Positions 23,504 to 30,256 of a stretch of DNA of 38,707 bases are shown here, piece after piece. Source of the DNA: an uncultured Lachnospiraceae bacterium (GTDB taxonomy: Bacteria > Bacillota > Clostridia > Lachnospirales > Lachnospiraceae); the NCBI GenBank assembly GCA_944381635.1, contig CALWLY010000027.1, forward strand, positions 1 to 38,707. The letters are read 5' to 3'. The translations under genes and the position numbers were made by a program. How positions within the stretch are numbered: position 1 is the stretch's first letter; each line of letters starts with the position of its first letter. The notes below the pieces were generated by a model. The model was given only the letters and a program-made list of their open reading frames with translations. It searched no databases and had not been told where the DNA came from.

Positions 23504-26446
23504 ATGAAGACGATCAACCTGCAAGGAGAATGGCAGCTTTTTCCCGACCAAACGGCGGAAGGCGTCAGTCTCCATTATTATGAAAAAGATACCTGCTACC
23601 CGGAGCGCATCCTGCTGCCCTCCACCATTTCAGAAGCCAAAATAGGGGAACCTAAAAAAACAGCTTCCACCGACCATCTGAGCGAACCTTACGCTTTTGA
23701 GGGCTTTGCCTGGTATCGGAAAGAAATTCAGCTTCCCCAGGACTGCCAAAACTATATGTGGGAGCTTTACCTGGAACGCACCCGCATGACGGAAGTTTAC
23801 ATAAACGGCCGGAAAGCCGGAAGTTTCGACAGCCTGTGTACCCCTCATATCTACGATGTATCAGAATTTGTGTGTCCCGGAAACAACCTGCTTGTAATCC
23901 TTGTAAAAAATACAGGCTATCCCACAAAGGGCGGCCATATGACTTCTCCGGACACACAGACTAACTGGAACGGTCTTCTGGGCAAATTAGAACTTCGTCC
24001 CCGTCCCTTCCAGCATCTGGTCTGTCTTAAAATCTCTTCTTCCTGCAAAGAACAGAGTCTTACGCTGGAAGGAAAAACTTCTCTTCCAGGCGGCGAACTT
24101 CTCTTTCAGATTTTCCCCGATACCGACTCCCATCGCGGCAAAACGCCGGAAGGAAACCAGGAAAATAAAACGGACTTTTCAGAAGCTGACGCTCCGATTC
24201 TGGAAAGCACCTGCGCTTTTGCCGACTCGTCTTTCTCCCACAGGATTTCGCTTGACCATAAGCTGAGCGCCTGGAGCGAATATGAGCCTGTGCTCTATAT
24301 TTTAAAAACAACCCTGAAAAAGGACGGCCAGGTTTTGGAAGAGGATGTGAAAACCTTCGGACTGCGGGATTTTACCGCCGGAGAAGAGCGTTTCTTTATA
24401 AACGGTCTTCCCACTTTTCTGCGCGGAAAACACGACGGCATGGTGTTTCCCCTTACCGGCTATGCCCCGATGGACGTGGAAGGCTGGATGAAAGTCATGA
24501 AAACCGCCAAAGATTACGGCATAAACCACTATCGTTTCCACACCTGCTGCCCGCCGGAGGCTGCCTTTGAAGCTGCAGACCGTCTGGGCATCTATCTGCA
24601 GCCGGAACTTCCTTTCTGGGGAACCATCACAGAACCCGGCGAAGAAGGCCACGACGAAGCTATGCAGCAGTATCTGATCGCGGAAGGCTTCCGTATTCTT
24701 GACTCCTTCGGCAACCACCCCTCTTTTGTGATGTTTTCTCTCGGAAATGAACTGTGGGGAAGCCAGAAGGTTCTGAGCCGGATTTTAAAAGACTACAAAG
24801 CTTACGACAGCCGTCATCTTTATGTACAGGGCAGCAACAATTTTCAGTTTGTTCCCTGCATTCTCCCGGAAGACGATTTCTTCTCCGGCGTGCGCTTTGA
24901 CAAAGACCGGCTCATCCGCGGCTCTTACGCTATGTGCGACGCTCCTCTGGGACATATACAGACAAGAAAGCCGGCCACAGACTTTGATTACGACGAAGCT
25001 ATTTATCCCGGAAAGAAAGCCGGCACGAGTCATGATGCCGCACTGTCTGAAACTGCAGCTGCCGATAAAAACAGCGAGACTCCCAAAACCCGCCAGATTC
25101 AATATGGCACGGGAGTGAAGGAAGTAGCTCTCACCGAAGAGACTACTCTCCTGCCTTCTTTGCCCGTGGTATCCCACGAAATCGGGCAGTACGAAACTTA
25201 CCCCGATTTTTCGGAAATCGAGAAATATACCGGTGTTTTGAAAGCGGAAAATCTGCGCATTTTCAGGAAGAGGCTGGAAAAAGCCGGGCTTCTTCCCCTG
25301 GCAGACGCCTATTTCCATTCCTCCGGTCATCTGGCGGCAGCCTGCTATAAGGAAGAACTGGAGACCGCTTTGAGAAGCGACCTTCTCGCCGGATACCAGC
25401 TCCTTGATCTGCAGGATTTCCCCGGACAAAGAATCGCTCTCGTGGGAATTTTAAATGCTTTTATGGAAAACAAAGGTATTATCACCCAGGAAGCGTGGAA
25501 TCAGTTTTGCGCGCCTGTAGTCGTTATGGCTTCTTTCCCGGATTATGTGCAGAAAGCAGGCGCATCGGTTCCCTGTAAGATTCTTCTTTCCAATTATGGG
25601 AAAGATGTGTTAAAGGATGCACTTCTTACCCTTCGGCTTACATCAGAAATACCTTTTTCAGATACTGTCTGGTACGAAAAAACCTTCCGTTTTGAAGAAG
25701 CTTCCCGGGGCTTGAGCGAATTGACTTCCCTGTCACTGCCTATGCCCGAAACAGGACAGCCTGCCGGCCGGCGTTTAAGTCTCCGCCTTTCCTGGCAGGA
25801 CATTTCCGCAGACGCACCTTTAAAGCATGAAATTTCCAATAGTTATCTGTTCTGGGTTTACCCGGAAACAGAGACAAAAGTACCCGAAGATATTGTGGTG
25901 GCACACAGCAGGGAAGAATTAAAAGAAGCGCTGTCAGACAGCCGGAAAATCCTGTTTCTCCCCTCTTTTGAGGCAAACCAAAATTCCATCGAGGGAACCT
26001 ACTGTACCGATTTCTGGTGTTATCCCATGTTCCGCTCCATTTCGGAAAGTGTAGGAAAACCTCTCCCGGTAGGCACTCTCGGATTGCTGATTCAGGAAAG
26101 CCATCCTGCGCTGAAGGACTTCCCTTGCCTGGATTTTTCCACTCCTCAGTGGTGGGACATTGTGTCAGCTTCCCGCTCTACTATACTGGATACAACGGAT
26201 ATTCTTCCGATTGCACAGACCATTGATAACTTTGAGAGAAACCATCGTCTGGGATTGATTTATGAGGTGGACTGCGAAGGTTCCCATGTGCTGGTATGCA
26301 CTGCCGATCTTACTTCCCTTTCCTCCTCCCTCCCGGCGAACTGGCTATTAAAAAGCCTTCTCTCCTATCTGGAGGAAGACTTTGCAGAGGATACTCTCGT
26401 TTCTCTGTCCCGCGAAAAGCTTTTGTCTCTTTTTACGGAATCATAA
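23504..26446 (+). CDS. Glycoside hydrolase family 2 enzyme
   Basis: 980 residues from the ATG at 23504 (after GAAAGGAACC; the longer frame adds an unlikely leader). An N-terminal galactose-binding-like jelly roll occupies about 1-165 (FAWYRKEIQLP; WELYLERTRMTEVYINGRKAG; NNLLVILVKNTG), an Ig-like domain follows to about 290, and then a TIM barrel. The acid/base is Glu416 (FSLGNELWGS) and the nucleophile Glu559 (VSHEIGQYE). These are about 143 residues apart against about 76 in LacZ, because of a low-complexity insert (about 500-545). No signal peptide, so it is probably cytoplasmic. The substrate could be a beta-galactoside, beta-glucuronide or other; not decidable. Divergent from the broken sulfatase. 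Confidence 0.88.
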   Translation: MKTINLQGEWQLFPDQTAEGVSLHYYEKDTCYPERILLPSTISEAKIGEPKKTASTDHLSEPYAFEGFAWYRKEIQLPQDCQNYMWELYLERTRMTEVYINGRKAGSFDSLCTPHIYDVSEFVCPGNNLLVILVKNTGYPTKGGHMTSPDTQTNWNGLLGKLELRPRPFQHLVCLKISSSCKEQSLTLEGKTSLPGGELLFQIFPDTDSHRGKTPEGNQENKTDFSEADAPILESTCAFADSSFSHRISLDHKLSAWSEYEPVLYILKTTLKKDGQVLEEDVKTFGLRDFTAGEERFFINGLPTFLRGKHDGMVFPLTGYAPMDVEGWMKVMKTAKDYGINHYRFHTCCPPEAAFEAADRLGIYLQPELPFWGTITEPGEEGHDEAMQQYLIAEGFRILDSFGNHPSFVMFSLGNELWGSQKVLSRILKDYKAYDSRHLYVQGSNNFQFVPCILPEDDFFSGVRFDKDRLIRGSYAMCDAPLGHIQTRKPATDFDYDEAIYPGKKAGTSHDAALSETAAADKNSETPKTRQIQYGTGVKEVALTEETTLLPSLPVVSHEIGQYETYPDFSEIEKYTGVLKAENLRIFRKRLEKAGLLPLADAYFHSSGHLAAACYKEELETALRSDLLAGYQLLDLQDFPGQRIALVGILNAFMENKGIITQEAWNQFCAPVVVMASFPDYVQKAGASVPCKILLSNYGKDVLKDALLTLRLTSEIPFSDTVWYEKTFRFEEASRGLSELTSLSLPMPETGQPAGRRLSLRLSWQDISADAPLKHEISNSYLFWVYPETETKVPEDIVVAHSREELKEALSDSRKILFLPSFEANQNSIEGTYCTDFWCYPMFRSISESVGKPLPVGTLGLLIQESHPALKDFPCLDFSTPQWWDIVSASRSTILDTTDILPIAQTIDNFERNHRLGLIYEVDCEGSHVLVCTADLTSLSSSLPANWLLKSLLSYLEEDFAEDTLVSLSREKLLSLFTES

Positions 26447-26520
26447 AAAATCTGGCAGCGCGAGATTTTCCTCTCCGTCACGGTGTGATTTACCATAAAA
26501 ATCTCACCGTGAGGGATTTT
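26445..26520 (+). repeat. Hairpin region with repeat-like motif, copy F
   Basis: ATCTGGCAGCGCGAGATTTT resembles the start of copy A (ATCTCGCAGTGCGGGATTCT). A 14-bp stem with one mismatch follows (26478-26491, TCACGGTGTGATTT, with 26498-26512), containing GTGTGATTTACCA, similar to copies D and E. It sits between the convergent GH2 and phosphatidyltransferase genes and may terminate GH2 transcription. Confidence 0.5.
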
Positions 26521-26603
26521 CCCCTTGAGGCGGACTTCTTCATTGCATTTTTTAAGGCGCTGACTTACCCGCGCCTCTTTCTTTTTCCTTTTTCTGTTTT
26601 TTT

Positions 26604-27197
26604 CTATTTTCTTTTTACGCTTTCCAAAGAATCAAAACTTCCGGTATTGGGATTTTTAGCCATATGGAAATAGACAATAGCATAGCGCACCAGTGTGAAT
26701 AACATCATGGCACCGCATAAAACCATAAGAACATTTGCTGCCTGCACAGGAATCTGAGGCCAGAAGATCAAAATCAGTGTCACAAGATAAAACACGGTGG
26801 TACACACTTTGCCAAACCACATGGCCGCTCCCAGTTTTTTCTTCTTTTTTAACATGACAGCCCCTGCAACTGTCATAAATCCTTCTTTCAAAAGGTAAAT
26901 AGCTACCAGCACCCACATAAGAGGATAGCGGATTACCAGACATAAGAGTACGGCTCCTTCTGTCAGTTTATCTGCCACCGGGTCTAAAAGGATCCCAAGC
27001 TCTGTGACCATATTCAATTTTCTTGCAATCTTTCCGTCAAACAAATCTGTCAGAGCGGATAACCCTAAAATAACCCCTGCCGCCATATAGTTTTCCTTTA
27101 AATACATCCATACAAACAGCGGAATAAAGATAAAGCGAAAATAAGTCAGTATGTTGGGTATCGTGAATATTTCCTTTAAAGTCGGTTTCTTTATCAT
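26604..27197 (-). CDS. CDP-alcohol phosphatidyltransferase family protein
   Basis: About 197 residues from the ATG at 27197 (AGAGAGG 8 nt upstream). The membrane enzyme motif D-x2-D-G-x2-A-R-x8-G-x3-D-x3-D is intact (DLFDGKIARKLNMVTELGILLDPVADK). About five or six membrane segments follow IPNILTYFRFIFIPLFVW. Such enzymes swap CMP of CDP-diacylglycerol for glycerol 3-phosphate (PgsA) or other alcohols. The IPNILTxxR opening is PgsA-like but the acceptor cannot be assigned. The last about 20 residues are polar. It is third in a run after the hydroxyacid dehydrogenase and the EEP protein. Confidence 0.87.
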   Translation of the reverse strand: MIKKPTLKEIFTIPNILTYFRFIFIPLFVWMYLKENYMAAGVILGLSALTDLFDGKIARKLNMVTELGILLDPVADKLTEGAVLLCLVIRYPLMWVLVAIYLLKEGFMTVAGAVMLKKKKKLGAAMWFGKVCTTVFYLVTLILIFWPQIPVQAANVLMVLCGAMMLFTLVRYAIVYFHMAKNPNTGSFDSLESVKRK

Positions 27198-27295
27198 GCC
27201 TTTTACCTCTCTTTTGTCTTCTGTCGTTGTCAAAACGGTATTTTCTGCGATTTTTCTGCATCACAACCATGCTGTTTCCTCTGTAAATAAACCGA

Positions 27296-28393
27296 TCATT
27301 CTCCCACCGAAAATGTCAGCACTACAGGATTATGATCTGAGTATAGAAATTCTCCGTCTATGTTCTGTGCGCTGGCTTTCACATTGTCAGATACAATAAA
27401 ACCATCCACCACCACTGTGTAATCCACGCCTTTTTCATAAGGAATATCAGCTCCCCGGCAGGTGGGTACCTGCATGCAGTTTTCTGCCTTCACAAAGTGA
27501 AATCCTTCCGCAAGGCTTTCATCCGATAACTGGAACACCCACGGCGGAATTTTCTGTTCACTGGGAAATGCCTCGATCGTATCGGCAATATCGTGGTTGA
27601 AATCGCCTCCCACAATGATGTAATTCCCTTTTTCTCCCTCCTGTGCCAGAACCTGATTTAAAAGTTCCAGCTGTTTTGCGCGGATTTTTCCGCCCTCATC
27701 GTAAGCGGAAAGATGGACGTTGATCAGCACAAGTTCCTTTCCGTTTGAAACCGGACAACGGCTTACAACAAAGCAGCGGTCCAAATCTGTAAACTTGGTG
27801 ATGAAAGCATCGCTGACCGGAAACTGGCGCCGCACGTTGCTGTCTATGTGATATTTACTTAAGGTGAGCATTCCCGCATTCACGGCTCCATGGGGATCCC
27901 ACGGCGGAACCGGAAGGTAAGCGCTGTGAAAATTGTTGGCAAATACCGAACCGTATTCCGGCAGGCTGTTTAAAATTTCATCCCTCTGGTTAATCTCATA
28001 GCTTCTGTCAGCCTTTACATCCACTTCCTGAAGAAACACAAAGTCGGGATTTTGCTCCTTGACTCTTTCTATACATCCACTGGTATTTTTCTCTACATCT
28101 TCCGCTGACATTCCCTTTCCGTAATGTCCTCTGGTTTGCGTACCGTCTTTCATCTCTCCGGTATCCATGAAAAAGCTGTAATCCTGGGAATAGGCGCCAA
28201 AGCCAATGTTGTATGTCATGATTTTGTACTCGGTTCCCGCCTGCACAACCTCTTCCTGGTTATTTTCAGTCTCAATAGAAAGGTTATCTTCTATTCTGTA
28301 ATACTGACACTGCATATAAATCACATATACAGCCACAGCCAGCAGCAAAATACCAATTACAATCAAAAGACTAACTAAAATTTTCTTTTTCAT
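27296..28393 (-). CDS. Membrane-anchored endonuclease/exonuclease/phosphatase-family protein
   Basis: 365 residues. The N-terminus has a KKK-plus-hydrophobic anchor (about 2-27), so the enzyme probably faces outside. EEP-fold motifs are present: YKIMTYNIGFGAYS, FVFLQEVDVKADRS (catalytic Glu), LVLINVHLSAYDEGGKIRAKQ, IIVGGDFNHD (Asn/Asp) and the C-terminal FLYSDHNPVVL (Asp-His). The fold cleaves phosphodiesters or phosphomonoesters (nucleases, sphingomyelinases, inositol phosphatases). The lack of DNA-binding clues, the membrane anchor and a downstream phospholipid synthase suggest a lipid or extracellular phosphate ester, which is inference. It follows the hydroxyacid dehydrogenase by 13 nt. 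Confidence 0.85.
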   Translation of the reverse strand: MKKKILVSLLIVIGILLLAVAVYVIYMQCQYYRIEDNLSIETENNQEEVVQAGTEYKIMTYNIGFGAYSQDYSFFMDTGEMKDGTQTRGHYGKGMSAEDVEKNTSGCIERVKEQNPDFVFLQEVDVKADRSYEINQRDEILNSLPEYGSVFANNFHSAYLPVPPWDPHGAVNAGMLTLSKYHIDSNVRRQFPVSDAFITKFTDLDRCFVVSRCPVSNGKELVLINVHLSAYDEGGKIRAKQLELLNQVLAQEGEKGNYIIVGGDFNHDIADTIEAFPSEQKIPPWVFQLSDESLAEGFHFVKAENCMQVPTCRGADIPYEKGVDYTVVVDGFIVSDNVKASAQNIDGEFLYSDHNPVVLTFSVGE

Positions 28394-28406
28394 CCTCTCT
28401 CCCCTT

Positions 28407-29369
28407 TTATCCTTTCACATATCCTGTCTGCAGATCGATCTGGTTGCAAAGAGGCTGACCCTTCTCATATCTTAGCAGATTTTCCGCAAAAAGTCCCACG
28501 ATCTGTTCCAAGGTTTCCGGCAGGGAATACCCTCCGGATATGTGGGGCGTGATCAGCGCTCCGGGGGCATCCCAAAGAGGATGTTCCGGCGGAAGCGGCT
28601 CCGGGTCTGTCACATCAAGAGCTGCTCCGGCCAGTCTTCCTTCATAAAGAGCATCGCAAAGAGCCTGTGTGTCAATAGCACTTCCTCTTCCCACATTGAT
28701 AACAACGGCTGTCTTTTTCATGGCTGCAATGCGCTCTCTGCTTAAAACGTGTCTGGTGGCAGCGTTTCCCGGAAGGCTTAATGCCACCACATCCGCTTCA
28801 GGAAGCAGTTCGTCCAGCTGCTGCATACCGCAAAGCCTGTCCACACAGTCCGGCTTTTGCGTCAGATTTCTTCTGCGTATCCCTATGGTTTTACAGCCAA
28901 GCGCCTTCATTTTTCCTGCAAAAGCACCGCCGATATCTCCAAGGCCTATAACTAAAACTGTGCTTCCCTGTATCACATCTACAAAACCCTCGCTTTTCCA
29001 GTTGTGTTCCAGCTGGTTTTTGTAATAGTGCTGCAGTTTTTTGCGAAGTTCAAACAAACAGCCGATCATATGCTCGGAAATGGCCAGACCGTAAGCTCCC
29101 GTTGCATTGCATAAAACAGCATTTTCCGGCAAAATTCCAGGCTCACAATAGCCTTCTGTCCCTGCATTATTTAACTGTATCCACTTTAATTTTTTCGTCC
29201 ATGCCAGCTGGGACGCCGACTGCAGATTTCCCAGTATAATATCAACATCTCTCAGTATCGTTTCTGTCACATCTTGCTTCCTGCAAAAAATAAATTCCGC
29301 GTCTTTCGCCGCATCTGTCAAAACTTTCTTCTGTCTCTCCGTAACCGGAGGGGTCACCAATATTTTCAT
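28407..29369 (-). CDS. NAD-dependent D-2-hydroxyacid dehydrogenase
   Basis: About 320 residues from the ATG at 29369 (AAAAGGAAAGGC upstream; the longer frame adds 15 residues without a site). The Rossmann motif is VLVIGLGDIGGAFAGKM. Catalytic residues sit in VINVGRGSAID (Arg), VTDPEPLPPEHPLW (Glu) and ITPHISGG (His). The arrangement LDVTDPEPLPP is common in hydroxypyruvate/glyoxylate and unspecific 2-hydroxyacid reductases, distinct from the D-LDH at 16.6 kb. The substrate is unknown. First gene of the likely dehydrogenase-EEP-phosphatidyltransferase operon. Confidence 0.88.
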   Translation of the reverse strand: MKILVTPPVTERQKKVLTDAAKDAEFIFCRKQDVTETILRDVDIILGNLQSASQLAWTKKLKWIQLNNAGTEGYCEPGILPENAVLCNATGAYGLAISEHMIGCLFELRKKLQHYYKNQLEHNWKSEGFVDVIQGSTVLVIGLGDIGGAFAGKMKALGCKTIGIRRRNLTQKPDCVDRLCGMQQLDELLPEADVVALSLPGNAATRHVLSRERIAAMKKTAVVINVGRGSAIDTQALCDALYEGRLAGAALDVTDPEPLPPEHPLWDAPGALITPHISGGYSLPETLEQIVGLFAENLLRYEKGQPLCNQIDLQTGYVKG

Positions 29370-29536
29370 TGCCTTTCCTTTTCCCTGTACTTTGCTTCTT
29401 GCTTCATTATACAACCAGAATCAGGAAATGAACAGAACTTCTGTTTTCTTTTTGCTCTGTCCTTTTTGAAGTGCTAAAATAAAACTGACAAAAGGTATTT
29501 CGCTTCAGGATGCCTGAAGATTGGAGGTTATCAGTT

Positions 29537-30067
29537 ATGATTGAAAACAATGAAATTTTACACTGCATGAAAACACGCAGAAGCATCCGGAAATTTAAAG
29601 CGAATCCTGTTCCTGCCGAAGTGATTGATCAGATTGTGGAAGCTGGAAGTTATGCGCCCACCGGTATGAATCGTCAGTCCCCCATTATTCTCGCCGTGAC
29701 AAACCGGGAAATCCGGGACCGTCTGTCCAGATTAAACGCGGAGATTATGGGCTGTGACAGCGATCCCTTTTACGGCGCGCCTGTAGTTTTGGTGGTTCTT
29801 GCAAACAAAAATGCACCTACCTATCTCTACGACGGCAGTCTTGTCATGGGAAATCTCATGCTTGCCGCTCATGCGCTTGGTCTGGGAAGCTGTTGGATCC
29901 ACAGAGCAAAGGAAGAATTTGAACGTCCGGAAGGAAAAGAAATTCTGAAAGAGCTTGGAATTGACGGAGAATATGAGGGTATCGGCCACTGTATTCTTGG
30001 CTATGCAGACGGAGATTATCCGGAAGCCTCCCCCAGAAAAGACAACTGGATCTATCATTTGGATTAG
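29537..30067 (+). CDS. Nitroreductase-family flavoprotein
   Basis: 176 residues from the ATG at 29537 (GGAGG at 29523-29527). It has the FMN-binding opening HCMKTRRSIRKFKANPVP, the dimer and flavin segment AGSYAPTGMNRQSPIILAV, GSLVMGNLMLAAHALGLGSCWIHRA and the terminal GHCILGYADGDYP with a basic residue (RKDNW). The family uses NAD(P)H to reduce nitro compounds, quinones or flavins; the physiological substrate is unknown. It is monocistronic on the plus strand, convergent with the surface-protein gene, with repeat copy C between. Confidence 0.9.
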   Translation: MIENNEILHCMKTRRSIRKFKANPVPAEVIDQIVEAGSYAPTGMNRQSPIILAVTNREIRDRLSRLNAEIMGCDSDPFYGAPVVLVVLANKNAPTYLYDGSLVMGNLMLAAHALGLGSCWIHRAKEEFERPEGKEILKELGIDGEYEGIGHCILGYADGDYPEASPRKDNWIYHLD

Positions 30068-30081
30068 ATTGTGCAGAAAAG

Positions 30082-30216
30082 AAGTGTGCGTCGAGCACGG
30101 TTGCCGTCAGGCAATGTCTGCCGGCAATCAAAGATTGCCGGTGTGCTGAGTGCGCATCCACAGCGGAGCGTCTTTTTTGTACGGTAAGAAAGGCACTTTC
30201 CTACCGTACAAAAAAG
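30082..30216 (+). repeat. Structured intergenic repeat, copy C
   Basis: GTGTGCGTCGAGCACGGTTG opens the element. A multibranch fold is closed by AGCAC/GTGCT, with CCGGCAATC-AAA-GATTGCCGG (9 bp perfect) inside. The core AGTGCGCATCCACAGCGGAG with CGTCTTTTT at about 30149-30177 is identical to copy A. A 21-bp hairpin (30172-30192 with 30196-30216, one mismatch, loop GCA) ends the element against the U-tract of the surface-protein terminator. Confidence 0.85.
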
Positions 30217-30248
30217 AGAGGTTCGTGCTGAAACCTCTCTTTTCTTTC
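30211..30248. terminator. Terminator between the nitroreductase and surface-protein genes
   Basis: AGAGAGGTT (or AAGAGAGGTT) pairs with AACCTCTCTT around CGTGCTGA. A-run and T-run flanks give a U-tract in both directions, so it can serve both convergent genes. Confidence 0.85.
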
Positions 30249-30256
30249 ATGATTGC

